Below are positions 41,294 to 50,422 of a stretch of DNA of 64,000 nucleotides, piece after piece (within the stretch, counting starts at the first letter, position 1; each line of letters starts with the position of its first letter). The stretch is from the NCBI RefSeq assembly GCF_900188335.1, contig NZ_FZOY01000002.1, positions 744,001 to 808,000 of the forward strand, given 5' to 3'. A model generated the notes under the pieces. The model was given only the letters and a program-made list of their open reading frames with translations, was not told the DNA's origin and made no database searches. This stretch comes from Tropicimonas sediminicola (GTDB taxonomy: Bacteria > Pseudomonadota > Alphaproteobacteria > Rhodobacterales > Rhodobacteraceae). The position numbers and the translations under genes are program-made.

Positions 41294-41336
41294 GTTACGT
41301 ACGCGTCACCCCGACGTAACCTGACCGTCACCCCGA
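41294..41336. promoter_or_regulatory. Repeated motifs in the metZ/hydrolase divergent promoter region
   Basis: CGTCACCCCGA occurs twice in direct orientation (41304-41314 and 41326-41336), 22 bp apart, i.e. two helical turns. GTTACGT (41294-41300) and ACGTAAC (41314-41320) form an inverted repeat around and inside the first copy. This may bind a regulator of metZ or of the divergent hydrolase. Confidence 0.35.
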
Positions 41337-41385
41337 TGAAGCAGAGTCGCGCTACCCCCTCCACTAGATCTTGTGGACCGATGCG

Positions 41386-42321
41386 ATGCCCCTGTGCCGG
41401 ATCAACGTTGCTGGAGCCGACCTCGCCGCCCCCGGGCAGGCAAGGGCCCGGCTGCGCGCGGCGCTGGAGCGGACCGCGCCGGGCGCCCCGGTGGTGGTTC
41501 TGGTGCACGGCTACAAGTTCTCCCCCTCCAACGATCGCACCAGCCCGCACACCCATATCCTGTCTCTCGCCCCCGCAAGGGCCTGCCGAAAGGCGCTGTC
41601 CTGGCCGCGCGAACTCGGTCTCGGGACGGGCGAAACCGCCGAACCGCTCTGCATCGCGCTTGGCTGGGAGGCGCGCGGCTCGCTCTGGAAGGCCTACGGG
41701 CGCGCGCCGCACACCGGGCTCGCCCTGGCCCGCCTAATCGCCCTGATCCGCGACCTGCGCCCGAGACAGCGCGTCGACGTGCTGGCGCATTCGCTGGGCT
41801 GCCGCGTCGCGCTTTCCGCCCTGCCCCACCTGCCGGCCGGCGCGATGGGCCGCGCGGTCCTGATGGCTCCGGCCGAGATGCGCTCGGTCGCCCGCGCCCG
41901 GCTGGACTGCCCGGCCGGGCGGGCGGTGGAGGTGATCAACGTCACCAGCCGCGAGAACGGGCTCTACGACCGCGCGCTGGAATGGCTGGTCGCGCCCCAC
42001 CGCTTCGGCGACCGCGCCCTCGGCGCCGGGCTGAGCCGGCTCGCCGGCAACTGGACCGATATCAACATCGACGACCGCGCGACCCGCGACCTGCTGGCCG
42101 CCCAAGGCTACCCGGTCGCGGCCTCGGACCGGCGCGTCTGCCATTGGTCGGTCTACCTGCGGCCGGGGCTGTTCCCGTTCTACCGGGCGGTACTCGACCG
42201 CAAGATCCCGCTCGCCGCGTTGCGCATTCCGGATGCCTCCCCCGCTCCGTCGCCGTTCTGGTCACGGCTGGCACAACTCGCCGGACGCCCGCTGGAGATC
42301 GGCGACCGACAGCCCTCCTGA
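41386..42321 (+). CDS. Alpha/beta-hydrolase family protein
   Basis: A 311-aa alpha/beta-hydrolase. It has the early VVVLVHGYKFSPSN oxyanion strand and the nucleophile elbow AHSLGCR (GxSxG type with Ala first, Ser in HSLG). A catalytic Asp/His cannot be assigned with confidence. No signal peptide is seen. Substrate is unknown; an esterase or thioesterase is possible. The ATG at 41386 gives MPLCRINV; a TTG at 41371 is in frame. Neither has a clear Shine-Dalgarno. Confidence 0.78.
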   Translation: MPLCRINVAGADLAAPGQARARLRAALERTAPGAPVVVLVHGYKFSPSNDRTSPHTHILSLAPARACRKALSWPRELGLGTGETAEPLCIALGWEARGSLWKAYGRAPHTGLALARLIALIRDLRPRQRVDVLAHSLGCRVALSALPHLPAGAMGRAVLMAPAEMRSVARARLDCPAGRAVEVINVTSRENGLYDRALEWLVAPHRFGDRALGAGLSRLAGNWTDINIDDRATRDLLAAQGYPVAASDRRVCHWSVYLRPGLFPFYRAVLDRKIPLAALRIPDASPAPSPFWSRLAQLAGRPLEIGDRQPS

Positions 42322-42373
42322 TTTACGCGGGCGCGACCGGCTTCTTCTGTCCGGAAATATCCCCGCCGGAGAC

Positions 42374-42393
42374 AGCGCCGCCCCGGCGGCGCT
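42374..42393. terminator. GC-rich hairpin between convergent genes
   Basis: AGCGCCGC (42374-42381) and GCGGCGCT (42386-42393) pair with a 4-nt CCCG loop in the gap between the hydrolase and yciB. There is no T-tract, so it is a weak bidirectional terminator candidate. Confidence 0.35.
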
Positions 42394-42411
42394 TCAGCAA
42401 AGGACCAAGGG

Positions 42412-43023
42412 CTACTCGCCCGGCTTCTCGCCCTCGGGCTCCATGTATTTCTGCAGCGTCATGATCTGCGCCCAGAGATAGATCATCAGCGCGATCGGGA
42501 AGGCGAAGGTCTCGATCTTCACCCAGGCGTCGGTCGACATCGTCCGCCAGACGATCTCGTTGGCGACGGCCAGTGCGGCGAAACCCGCCGCCAGGCGCGA
42601 CGTGAGCTTCATCCAGCCCTCCTCCGCCATCGGCATCAGGTCGCCCAGAACCCAGGACAGGTAGCTCCGCCCCTGCAGCAGGCCGATCCCGAGAATCGTC
42701 GCAAAGAGCCCGTAGACGATGGTCGTCTTCATCTTGAAGAAGGTCTCGTCGTTGAACCAGACGGTGAGGCCGCCGAAGAAGACCACCATGAAAGCGGTGA
42801 CGACCTGCAGGCGCGATATCTGCCCGGTCAGCTTCCAGAGGGCCGCGATAGAGGCTAGCAGCACCGGCACGAAGAGGCCGGCGGCGACGATGAAACCGCC
42901 GTATTCCGTCCCGCCGATCGTGTAGGTCTGATCGCGCATGTAGATGTAGGCCACGAAGAACAGCAGCGGGGGGCCCAGCTCCAGCACCTGTTTCAGGATC
43001 GGGTTGACCGTCTTTTCTTCCAT
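42412..43023 (-). CDS. yciB: YciB/IspZ-family inner membrane protein (septation protein A)
   Basis: A 203-aa protein of the YciB (IspZ) family with five to six helices. Family segments include LELGPPLLFFVAYIY, VWFNDETFFKMKTTIVYGLFA region and WMKLTSRLAAGFAALAVANEIVWRT region, here read as pieces of the conserved core. It is involved in cell-envelope and division homeostasis. The ATG at 43023 follows GGACAG with GGAGG a little further upstream in a hairpin arm. It is the last gene after ftsY, a methyltransferase and an EamA transporter. Confidence 0.93.
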   Translation of the reverse strand: MEEKTVNPILKQVLELGPPLLFFVAYIYMRDQTYTIGGTEYGGFIVAAGLFVPVLLASIAALWKLTGQISRLQVVTAFMVVFFGGLTVWFNDETFFKMKTTIVYGLFATILGIGLLQGRSYLSWVLGDLMPMAEEGWMKLTSRLAAGFAALAVANEIVWRTMSTDAWVKIETFAFPIALMIYLWAQIMTLQKYMEPEGEKPGE

Positions 43024-43039
43024 GCTGTCCTGCAAGCCT

Positions 43040-43062
43040 CCATCGGGTTCGATGCCCGATGG
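43040..43062 (-). promoter_or_regulatory. Hairpin in the EamA-yciB intergenic leader
   Basis: CCATCGGG (43040-43047) and CCCGATGG (43055-43062) form a perfect 8-bp stem with a 7-nt loop, 17 nt before the yciB start. The 3' arm runs directly into a GGAGG-like sequence, so the stem could mask ribosome binding or end upstream transcripts. Confidence 0.4.
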
Positions 43063-43085
43063 CACACCGCGTTTCGGCGCGGGAG

Positions 43086-43988
43086 TCAACCGCCAAGCTC
43101 GACAACGACGGCCCCGGCCGCGATCGTCGCCATCAGCAGCATCCGCCGCGGACCCACCGGTTCGCGCAGGATCAGCCACCCGATCAGGGCGGCGAAGACC
43201 GTCGAGGTCTCGCGCAGCACCGCCGCCTCGCCCACCTTGTCCAGCCGGGTCGCGAGCATCACCGAGCCGAAGCTGCCCCAGGCCACCAGCGCCCCCACGA
43301 AACCGCGCCACAGCAGCGGACCGGCCGCGGGGCGGTAGCGCATGTTCTTCCAGCGCAGCGCCGCGATCACCGGCATGTCGAAGGCGGTGACAAAGAAGAA
43401 CCAGGCGAGGAAGGTGAATGGATCGGGCGTGGCGCGGATGCCGTAGGCGTCATAGGTGGTGTAGAGCGCGACCATCGCCCCGGTGAAGAGCGCCAGCCAG
43501 AGCGCGGGGACCAGCGTCTCGCGGGCGACCTCGACATGGATCAGGTTGTAGACGGCCAGCCCGAAGATCCCGGTCAGCAGCAATGCCATGCCGAGCCACT
43601 GGGTGGGTGTGAAGGTCTCGCCGAAGATCAGCCAGGCGCCGATCACCGCGAAGAGAGGCCCCGAGCCGCGCACCACGGGATAGACCACGGTGAAGGCGCC
43701 GCGGGAAAAGGCCAGCGCCATGCCGATCTTGTAGATGAAATGGATCACCATCGCGCCGAGCAGGAGCAGCCAGACATGGCCCTCGGGCCAGGGCACGACG
43801 AAAAGCGCGATCGGTGCCGACAGCAGCGCCAGCCAGCCGTCGATTGCCCCGCGGCTCAGCCAGGGATCGTGCCGCCCCTTCTGAAGCGCCCCGAAGACGG
43901 CGTGCAGGAAGGCCGCCGCGAGCGCGAGCAAGGTTGCGAGGTCGTGGCCGGCGGCGGTTCCTTCGAGCGACTGGATCCACTGGGACAT
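43086..43988 (-). CDS. EamA/DMT-family transporter
   Basis: A 300-aa inner-membrane protein with ten predicted helices in two EamA repeats (LALAAAFLHAVFGALQKG and LPALWLALFTGAMVALYTTYD-like halves; VYPVVRGSGPLFAVIGAWLIFGE is typical of the family). It is probably a metabolite exporter; the substrate is unknown. The ATG at 43988 follows GAGGC. It lies between a methyltransferase and yciB, all on the minus strand. Confidence 0.88.
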   Translation of the reverse strand: MSQWIQSLEGTAAGHDLATLLALAAAFLHAVFGALQKGRHDPWLSRGAIDGWLALLSAPIALFVVPWPEGHVWLLLLGAMVIHFIYKIGMALAFSRGAFTVVYPVVRGSGPLFAVIGAWLIFGETFTPTQWLGMALLLTGIFGLAVYNLIHVEVARETLVPALWLALFTGAMVALYTTYDAYGIRATPDPFTFLAWFFFVTAFDMPVIAALRWKNMRYRPAAGPLLWRGFVGALVAWGSFGSVMLATRLDKVGEAAVLRETSTVFAALIGWLILREPVGPRRMLLMATIAAGAVVVELGG

Positions 43989-44028
43989 GGCGGTGCCTCG
44001 GTGCAAGCGGCCCGCGCATGGCGCCCGG

Positions 44029-44049
44029 CCGGGGGTTTTCCACCCCCGG
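44029..44049. terminator. G/C-run hairpin between the methyltransferase and EamA genes
   Basis: CCGGGGGT (44029-44036) and ACCCCCGG (44042-44049) pair with a 5-nt loop. A GGATATC follows on the plus strand. It resembles the hairpin at 16293-16312 and may be a repeated intergenic terminator type. It lacks a T-tract. Confidence 0.4.
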
Positions 44050-44091
44050 ACCCCCGGAGGATATCTTGAGACAGGAGCTCGGGTGCCTGCG

Positions 44092-44862
44092 TCAGGCGCG
44101 TTTTCGGAGTTTCCAGACCTGTTCGCAAGGGTATAGCTTCGCCCAGTCCGCAGGAACGCTGAACCTTGTGCCCTCGGCCGTGTCGGGCGCGTAGAGTTCG
44201 AGATATCCCTCGATGTCGAAGCCGATCTCTGAAAAGACCGCGATCCAGCCCGCCGTGGTGCGGGTGAATTCCACGCCTCCAGGGTCGATTTCCACGCCGG
44301 TCCAGTCCAGCCGCCCGAGGCCGCGGTAGGGCCGGTGCAGAATGGCCTCGCTAGGGGCGCCGCTGTCGGGCGCGGTCACCAACGCCAGCGGGTGATTTCC
44401 GAGGAAAACCAGCGCTCCCCCCGGGCGGAGCAGCCGCCAGGCCTCGCGCAGCCAGAGATCTGGGTCGCACCAGATCGCCGCGCCGTACTCGGAGATGGCG
44501 AAATCGTAACTGCCCGCAGGCAGGCCGGTCGCCTCGGCATTGGCTTCGAGAAAGGCGATGTCCGCGCCGTGGTCCCGGGCCAGCCTGCGCGCGGTGGCGA
44601 GCTGTTCCGACGAGACGTCCACGCCCGTTACGCGGGCGCCGCGCCGCGTCATCCAGCCCGAGACATACCCGGTGCCGCAGCCCAGCTCGATCGCCGCCTT
44701 GCCGTCGAGATCCTCCGCCAGCAGACCCAGCTCGGCCTCGGGCAGGCCCCAGATCCCCCAGACAGGCGCCTCGCGGCGCCAGTTCCTCTCGCCCGCAGCG
44801 ACCCAATCGGCGGCCATGCCGTTCCAGTAGTCGCGGTTGATCGCCACGTGGGAACCGGTCAT
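44092..44862 (-). CDS. Class I SAM-dependent methyltransferase
   Basis: A 256-aa Rossmann-fold methyltransferase with motif I AIELGCGTGYVSG, the acidic ribose-binding VTGVDVSSEQ, motif II/III AEATGLPAGSYDFAISEYGA and a post-motif LRPGGALVFLGNHP strand, as in the UbiE/Methyltransf_11 group. The acceptor is unknown. It starts 19 bp after the ftsY stop on the same strand, so it may be co-transcribed with ftsY. Confidence 0.88.
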   Translation of the reverse strand: MTGSHVAINRDYWNGMAADWVAAGERNWRREAPVWGIWGLPEAELGLLAEDLDGKAAIELGCGTGYVSGWMTRRGARVTGVDVSSEQLATARRLARDHGADIAFLEANAEATGLPAGSYDFAISEYGAAIWCDPDLWLREAWRLLRPGGALVFLGNHPLALVTAPDSGAPSEAILHRPYRGLGRLDWTGVEIDPGGVEFTRTTAGWIAVFSEIGFDIEGYLELYAPDTAEGTRFSVPADWAKLYPCEQVWKLRKRA

Positions 44863-44881
44863 GCGGGCCTCCTGAAACGGA

Positions 44882-46192
44882 TCAGGCCGCCGCGCCGGTC
44901 AGCGCCTGGGCGAATTCCTCGGGGTCGAAAGCCTGCAGGTCGTCGATCTGTTCGCCCACGCCGATGGCATGGATCGGCAGCCCGAAGCGGTCTGCCAAGG
45001 CCACCAGCACGCCCCCCTTGGCGGTGCCGTCGAGCTTGGTCATCACGAGGCCGGAGACGTCGGCAAGCTTCTGGAAGGTCTCGACCTGGGAGAGCGCGTT
45101 CTGGCCCGTCGTCGCGTCGAGCACCAGCAGCGTGTTGTGCGGCGCGTCGGGGTCCTTCTTGCGGATCACGCGGACGATCTTGGCCAGCTCCTCCATCAGG
45201 TCGGCGCGGTTCTGCAGGCGGCCCGCGGTGTCGATCATCAGCAGGTCGGCGCCGTCGCGCTGCGCCTGCTCCATCGCGTCCCAGGCGAGACTGGCGGGAT
45301 CGGAGCCCTGCGCGGCCGTCAGCACGGGCACACCGGCACGCTCTCCCCAGACCTGAAGCTGCTCCACCGCGGCAGCGCGGAAGGTATCGCCTGCCGCGAT
45401 CACCACCTTCTTGCCGGCGGCGCGGAACTGGCTGGCGAGCTTGCCGATGGTGGTCGTCTTGCCCGATCCGTTGACACCGACCACCAGCACCACCTGAGGC
45501 TTCTTCGGATAGAGCGGCAGCGGGCGGGCCACCGGCTCCATGATCCGCGCAACCTCCTGGGCCAGCAGACTCTTGATCTCCTCGGTGGAGAGCTTCTTGC
45601 CGAACCGGCCCTCGGCCATGTTGGCGGTGACGCGAAGCGCCGTGTCGACCCCCATGTCGGAGGCGATCAGCAGCTCCTCGAGCTGCTCCAGCATATCGTC
45701 GTCGAGGGTCCGGCGGACCACCGTCTTCGGCTCGCCGCGTCCGAGCAGCCGGCCGAGGATGCCGGGCCGCGCCGTCTGGCCCATGGGATCGCCGGCGGGG
45801 ATTTCCGGGAACGGGTCCATCGGCATCGGATCGGCCGGTTGCGGCGCCTCGGCGGGCGGTGTCACCGGCTCCGGCTCCGGCGCCTCGGGCACTTCCTCGG
45901 GGTAGTCCGGCGATCCGGGGACAGGCTCGGCAGGCTCCGGGATCGGATCCGCCGGCACCGGCTGCGGGGTTTCCGGGCGGTCCGGCACACCGGGGGGCGC
46001 CGGGGCGGGTTCGGGCTCTTCGGCGGGAGGGACGGGCTGCGGTTCGGGTTCCGGCTGCGGATCGGGCTCATCGGGCGCTGCCGCCTCGACGAGTTCCTCC
46101 TCGCCGCCCTCCTGCACGATCGCCTCCAGCCCCTCCTCGAGCTTGGAGGACGACTTGAAGAGCCGGTCCTTCAGTTTCTTGAAAAATGCCAT
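44882..46192 (-). CDS. ftsY: Signal recognition particle receptor FtsY
   Basis: SRP receptor GTPase of 436 aa that docks ribosome-nascent chains at the inner membrane. After a short basic amphipathic start (MAFFKKLKDRLFKSSSK) comes an acidic, Pro/Glu-rich A domain (about 20-140). The NG domain follows with P-loop GVNGSGKTTTIGKLA, GDTFRAAA, DTAGR and TKLDGTAKGG. The A domain is unusually Pro-rich (many PEPEP/PQPE repeats). It heads a minus-strand run to yciB. Confidence 0.97.
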   Translation of the reverse strand: MAFFKKLKDRLFKSSSKLEEGLEAIVQEGGEEELVEAAAPDEPDPQPEPEPQPVPPAEEPEPAPAPPGVPDRPETPQPVPADPIPEPAEPVPGSPDYPEEVPEAPEPEPVTPPAEAPQPADPMPMDPFPEIPAGDPMGQTARPGILGRLLGRGEPKTVVRRTLDDDMLEQLEELLIASDMGVDTALRVTANMAEGRFGKKLSTEEIKSLLAQEVARIMEPVARPLPLYPKKPQVVLVVGVNGSGKTTTIGKLASQFRAAGKKVVIAAGDTFRAAAVEQLQVWGERAGVPVLTAAQGSDPASLAWDAMEQAQRDGADLLMIDTAGRLQNRADLMEELAKIVRVIRKKDPDAPHNTLLVLDATTGQNALSQVETFQKLADVSGLVMTKLDGTAKGGVLVALADRFGLPIHAIGVGEQIDDLQAFDPEEFAQALTGAAA

Positions 46193-46260
46193 GGCAGGGC
46201 CTTTCGCTTTGCCGCAGGTATCACCTAATCCCATGGCCACGGGTTTGGAAGCCTGCGCGC

Positions 46261-46935
46261 TCAGGTTAACCCCGCGAAGGCGCCGAGGAAAAGCGCCTGT
46301 GCGAGCCAGTAGGACGTCCAGACCGCGTAGGGCGAGATGCGGCGCAGCCGGTGCGTGGCAGGCAGCAGGAAGAGTTCGAAGGCGAGAATGGCGTCCGACA
46401 GGATGAACAGGGCGGCGGCGGCGATCGCGACGAGCGGATCGTAGGGCCCTGTGGGCGGGATCGGCAGGCTCAATGCGGCCATTCCCATCACGACGATGAT
46501 CCCGACATAAACGAGCACCGGCCAGCGCAACGCCCCGGTGACCGGCCAGAGACGCCAGCCCATGGCGATCCCGAGCGCCAGCAGGGCAAGGGCGGCGGGG
46601 TTGCGCTCCGGCGCCATGAGACGCGCAGGGGCGGCTCCGATGGTCAGGAACAGGGCGGTGTAGGCCAAATGGGCGATGGCGAAGGCGGCAAGCCCGGCCA
46701 GGAAGGCGCGCGCGCCGGAACGCGACAGCATCAGGTCTCCGACGGCCCCGAGCGCAAGGCCGGCCACCAGCAAGCTCGGCGCGCCCGCGACAAGCGCGGA
46801 GGCGGCGAGCAATCCGGTCGCGAGGGTCTTGGTCGCGCTGCGGGCGCGGCTCTCCGCCTCCCCGCAATGGCGCAGGAGGTAGACGACGGCGAAACCGGCA
46901 GCCAAGACGGCAAGGGCGAAGGCGATCGAGGACAT
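46261..46935 (-). CDS. Lysoplasmalogenase (YhhN family)
   Basis: A 224-aa protein with about eight helices and the YhhN pattern GAVGDLMLSRSGARAFLAGLAAFAIAHLAY region, followed later by ILSDAILAFELFL and a YWLAQALF end. YhhN members are thought to hydrolyse vinyl-ether lysophospholipids; activity in this organism is unproven. The ATG at 46935 follows GGGGGA. It is upstream of ftsY (68-bp gap) on the same strand and divergent from a small secreted protein. Confidence 0.85.
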   Translation of the reverse strand: MSSIAFALAVLAAGFAVVYLLRHCGEAESRARSATKTLATGLLAASALVAGAPSLLVAGLALGAVGDLMLSRSGARAFLAGLAAFAIAHLAYTALFLTIGAAPARLMAPERNPAALALLALGIAMGWRLWPVTGALRWPVLVYVGIIVVMGMAALSLPIPPTGPYDPLVAIAAAALFILSDAILAFELFLLPATHRLRRISPYAVWTSYWLAQALFLGAFAGLT

Positions 46936-47081
46936 TCCCCCGCGATAGCCGCGACGGGCAGGCCTGTCACCCACCGATGCAGCGACGCCCTGACGGGATG
47001 GTGACTGGCCGCGATCCTGACGATCTGCCATTCTGATCCGGGCTCCGAATGGCGCCCGCTCGGCGATCGCAAGGAGTGACC

Positions 47082-47483
47082 ATGCCGCTGCGCCCCCTAC
47101 TGACCTGCCTGCTCCTGCTGCTTCCGGCCCTTGCCGCCGCCGAAACGCCGCTCACCGCGGAGGAATTCGACGCACGCACGCAGGGACGCACGCTGTTCTT
47201 CTATTCCGAGGGGCGGGCCTATGGTGCCGAGCGGTATCGCGAGAACGGGCGGGTCACCTGGACCTTCCTCGATGGCCAATGCAAGGAAGGGCGCTGGTAT
47301 CCGGAGGGGCGTTTCATCTGCTTCGTCTACGACGACACGCCGGATCCGCAATGCTGGACCTTCTTCGATTCCGGCAACGGGCTGCGGGCGCTCTTCGAGG
47401 ACCGGGAAGGCGCGACCGAACTCTACGAGGCCGGCGAGGCGGAGGAGCCGCTGTTCTGCCTCGGCCCGGAGGTCGGGGCCTGA
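47082..47483 (+). CDS. Small secreted protein of unknown function
   Basis: A 133-aa protein with a clear signal peptide (residues 1-20, cut after AAA), then a short domain with four Cys (in GQCKEG, FICFVY, DPQCWTF and LFCLG) that can form two disulfides, and regularly spaced Trp/Phe/Tyr. It shows TFLDGQCKEGRWYPEGRF and DPQCWTFFDSGNGLRA, a pattern of small periplasmic proteins in this order of bacteria, but no named family is recognised. Start at 47082 with AAGGAG upstream. Confidence 0.75.
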   Translation: MPLRPLLTCLLLLLPALAAAETPLTAEEFDARTQGRTLFFYSEGRAYGAERYRENGRVTWTFLDGQCKEGRWYPEGRFICFVYDDTPDPQCWTFFDSGNGLRALFEDREGATELYEAGEAEEPLFCLGPEVGA

Positions 47484-47519
47484 CGCCCGGCAAGGGCATG
47501 TCCGAATGGGCGATGGGGC

Positions 47520-49076
47520 TCAGAAAAGGCTGCCCTGGTCCGGCTTGGTGTCGCGGGCCGCGGATTTGCGCGGCGCGCCGCCCAGCTTCACCCTTCCGTC
47601 ATGGAATTGCAGTTCGAGCGCCTGCGCCTGTTCGGCAGCCGCACGTGTGGTGACGATGTGCCCGTCACCGCGCACCACGGCGAAACCGCGCTTCAGCGTT
47701 TCCTCGTAGTTGAGGGACTGCAACATCCGGTCGATCGCGCTGAGCTTGGTCCGACGGCGGGCTTCCTGCGCGGCTGCGGCATTGCCGAAGCGGCGAACCA
47801 GACCGCCGAGCCGGTCTTTCTGGCGTGCGATCTCGCGCTGGACCGGGGCCGGCTTCACCATGCTGGCCGAGCGGTCGAACCGGGCGCGGGCGCGCTCGGT
47901 GGTTCGGGTGAGCGCCGGATCGAGCCGCGCGGCTCGGGCATCAAGCCGCTCCCGCGCACGGTCTGCCCGGTCCGTCAGCAAAGCGGGGCGCAGGAGCGCC
48001 GCGAAGCGCACGAGCCGCGGCCTGCGGGCCTGCACCCCGGAGCGGAGCGCCGCCGGCAGGCGATGGGACGTGTGGTCGAGCCGCTGGCGGGCGGTGGCGA
48101 GCAAGGCCTCGGCGCGGGGCAGCGCCCGCCCCAGATCGCGCAGCCGCTCACCGCGCCGGGACATGCCGCGCGCCAGCGCTGCGGAGGCGCGCGCGCCCTG
48201 CCCTTCCACGTGAGCCAGCAGGTCGAGCCGCACGGGCACCGCGATCTCCGCCGCGGCGGTCGGGGTCGGCGCGCGGCGGTCGGAGACATAGTCGATCAGC
48301 GTCGTGTCCGTCTCGTGCCCCACCGCGGAGATGAGCGGGATCTGCGAGGCCGCCGCAGCGCGGGCAACGATTTCCTCGTTGAAGCCCCAGAGATCCTCGA
48401 TGGAGCCCCCGCCCCGCGCGACGATCAGAACGTCGGGCCGCGGCAGTGCGCCCCCGGGCGAGAGCCGGTTGAACCCCTCGATGGCGGCCGCCACCTGCGG
48501 CGCGCAGTCCCGGCCCTGCACGGCCACCGGCCAGACCAGCACCTTGCGCGGGAAGCGGTCGCGCAGGCGGTGCAGGATGTCGCGGATCACCGCGCCCGAG
48601 GGCGATGTCACCACGCCGATCACCTCTGGCAGGAACGGCAGCGGACGCTTGCGTTCGGCCGCGAACAGCCCCTCGGCCTCGAGTTGCTTCTTGCGCTTCT
48701 CCAGCATCGCCATCAGCGCCCCGGCGCCGGCGGGCTCCACCTGATCGACGTTGAGCTGGTACTTGGACTGGCTGCCGAAGGTCGTGAGCCGCCCCGAGGC
48801 CACCACCTCCATCCCCTCTTCCGGAATCACCGCCAGCGCCTCGAGCTGGCCCTTCCAGCTCACCGAGGCGAGCACGGACCGGTCATCCTTGATGTCGAAG
48901 TAGAGATGCCCGGAGCGGGCCTTGAACACCCGTCCCACCTCGCCGCGCACGCGAATCCGCCCGAAAGCGCCCTCCAGCGTCTTCTTCACGGCGCCGGAAA
49001 TCTCCGAAACCGTGTATTCGGGGGCATTGCTGCCCGGGCCGGGCGCGTCGAATTCGTCGTCGATCAGGTCGGACAT
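47520..49076 (-). CDS. xseA: Exodeoxyribonuclease VII large subunit
   Basis: 518-aa large subunit of the single-strand DNA exonuclease VII. The N-terminal OB fold (YTVSEISGAVKKTLEGAFG) is followed by the catalytic domain with VVTSPSGAVIRDI, ARGGGSIEDLWGFNEE and SAVGHETDTTLIDYVSD, and a long coiled-coil C-terminal half. It works with the small subunit XseB, which is not in the window. It is divergent from purD by 76 bp. Confidence 0.96.
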   Translation of the reverse strand: MSDLIDDEFDAPGPGSNAPEYTVSEISGAVKKTLEGAFGRIRVRGEVGRVFKARSGHLYFDIKDDRSVLASVSWKGQLEALAVIPEEGMEVVASGRLTTFGSQSKYQLNVDQVEPAGAGALMAMLEKRKKQLEAEGLFAAERKRPLPFLPEVIGVVTSPSGAVIRDILHRLRDRFPRKVLVWPVAVQGRDCAPQVAAAIEGFNRLSPGGALPRPDVLIVARGGGSIEDLWGFNEEIVARAAAASQIPLISAVGHETDTTLIDYVSDRRAPTPTAAAEIAVPVRLDLLAHVEGQGARASAALARGMSRRGERLRDLGRALPRAEALLATARQRLDHTSHRLPAALRSGVQARRPRLVRFAALLRPALLTDRADRARERLDARAARLDPALTRTTERARARFDRSASMVKPAPVQREIARQKDRLGGLVRRFGNAAAAQEARRRTKLSAIDRMLQSLNYEETLKRGFAVVRGDGHIVTTRAAAEQAQALELQFHDGRVKLGGAPRKSAARDTKPDQGSLF

Positions 49077-49152
49077 CGGGGCTCGCTTGTGTCGGATCGG
49101 CGCCGACCTTAGAACGCGGGACGACGAAGGCCAAGCGGAGGCGATCAAGGCG

Positions 49153-50415
49153 ATGAACATTCTGGTGCTGGGCGGCGGCGGCCGCGAACATGCCCTGGCC
49201 TGGGCGATCCTGCAGAACCCGAAATGCGACCGGCTGATCGTCGCACCGGGCAATGCCGGGATCGAGCAGATCGCCGAATGCGCGAGTTTCGACATCTGCG
49301 ACGGCGGGGCGGTGGTGGAATTCGCCGAGGCCGAAGCGATCGACTTCGTGGTGATCGGGCCGGAGGCGCCGCTGGCCGCGGGCGTGGCGGACCGGCTGGC
49401 GGAGGCGGGCATTCCGGCCTTCGGCCCGTCTGCGGCGGCCGCACGGCTCGAGGCCTCCAAGCGCTTCACCAAGGAGATCTGCGACGCCGCCGGCGCTCCC
49501 ACGGCCGCCTGGGCCCGCTTCGACGACGCCGAACCGGCCCGCGCCTACATCCGCCAGCAGGGCGCGCCGATCGTGGTGAAGGCTGACGGACTGGCCGCCG
49601 GCAAGGGCGTTATCGTGGCGATGACCGAGGACGAAGCCCTCGCCGCGATCGACGAGATGTTCTCCGGCACCTTCGGCGCGGCCGGCGCCGAGGTGGTGAT
49701 CGAGGAATTCATGGAGGGCGAGGAAGCGAGCTTCTTCGTGCTCTGCGACGGCGAGACAGTGCTGCCGGTCGGCACGGCGCAGGACCACAAGCGCGTGGGC
49801 GAAGGCGACACCGGCCCCAACACCGGCGGCATGGGCGCCTATTCGCCCGCGCCGGTGATGACGCCGGAGGTGACCGAGGCGGCGCTGGAGCGCATCGTGA
49901 AGCCCACGATGGCAGAGATGGCACGGCGCGGCACGCCCTATCGCGGGGTGCTTTATGTCGGCCTGATGATCAAGGACGGCGCGCCCCGACTGGTCGAATA
50001 CAACGTCCGCTTCGGCGATCCGGAGTGCCAGGCCCTGATGATGCGGCTCGGCGCCCAGGCGCTGGACCTGATGCTCGCGGCCGCCGAGGGGCGCCTGGCG
50101 GAGCGCAAGGTCAACTGGGCCGAAGATTTCGCGATGACGGTGGTCCTGGCGAGCCGCGGCTATCCCGGCGGCTACACCAGGGGCAGCGTGATCGGCGGGC
50201 TGGAGGACCTCCCCGAAACCAGCTGGGAGATGATGTTCCACGCCGGCACGACCGAGGTCGACGGCAAGATCACCGCGACCGGCGGGCGGGTGCTGAACGC
50301 CACCGCTCGCGGCCGGACCCTGCAGGAAGCCCGCGACCGCGCCTATGCGATGGCCGAGGCGGTGGACTGGCCCGAAGGGTTCTATCGCAGCGACATCGGC
50401 TGGCGGGCGCTCTGA
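49153..50415 (+). CDS. purD: Phosphoribosylamine-glycine ligase
   Basis: GAR synthetase, second step of purine synthesis, 420 aa. ATP-grasp enzyme starting MNILVLGGGGREHALAW, with the ATP site VKADGLAAGKGVIVA, the GMGAYSPAP loop and the metal/phosphate segment NVRFGDPECQ. It starts 76 bp from the divergent xseA. A nested inverted-repeat element begins 8 bp after its stop. Confidence 0.97.
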   Translation: MNILVLGGGGREHALAWAILQNPKCDRLIVAPGNAGIEQIAECASFDICDGGAVVEFAEAEAIDFVVIGPEAPLAAGVADRLAEAGIPAFGPSAAAARLEASKRFTKEICDAAGAPTAAWARFDDAEPARAYIRQQGAPIVVKADGLAAGKGVIVAMTEDEALAAIDEMFSGTFGAAGAEVVIEEFMEGEEASFFVLCDGETVLPVGTAQDHKRVGEGDTGPNTGGMGAYSPAPVMTPEVTEAALERIVKPTMAEMARRGTPYRGVLYVGLMIKDGAPRLVEYNVRFGDPECQALMMRLGAQALDLMLAAAEGRLAERKVNWAEDFAMTVVLASRGYPGGYTRGSVIGGLEDLPETSWEMMFHAGTTEVDGKITATGGRVLNATARGRTLQEARDRAYAMAEAVDWPEGFYRSDIGWRAL

Positions 50416-50422
50416 AACCGGA

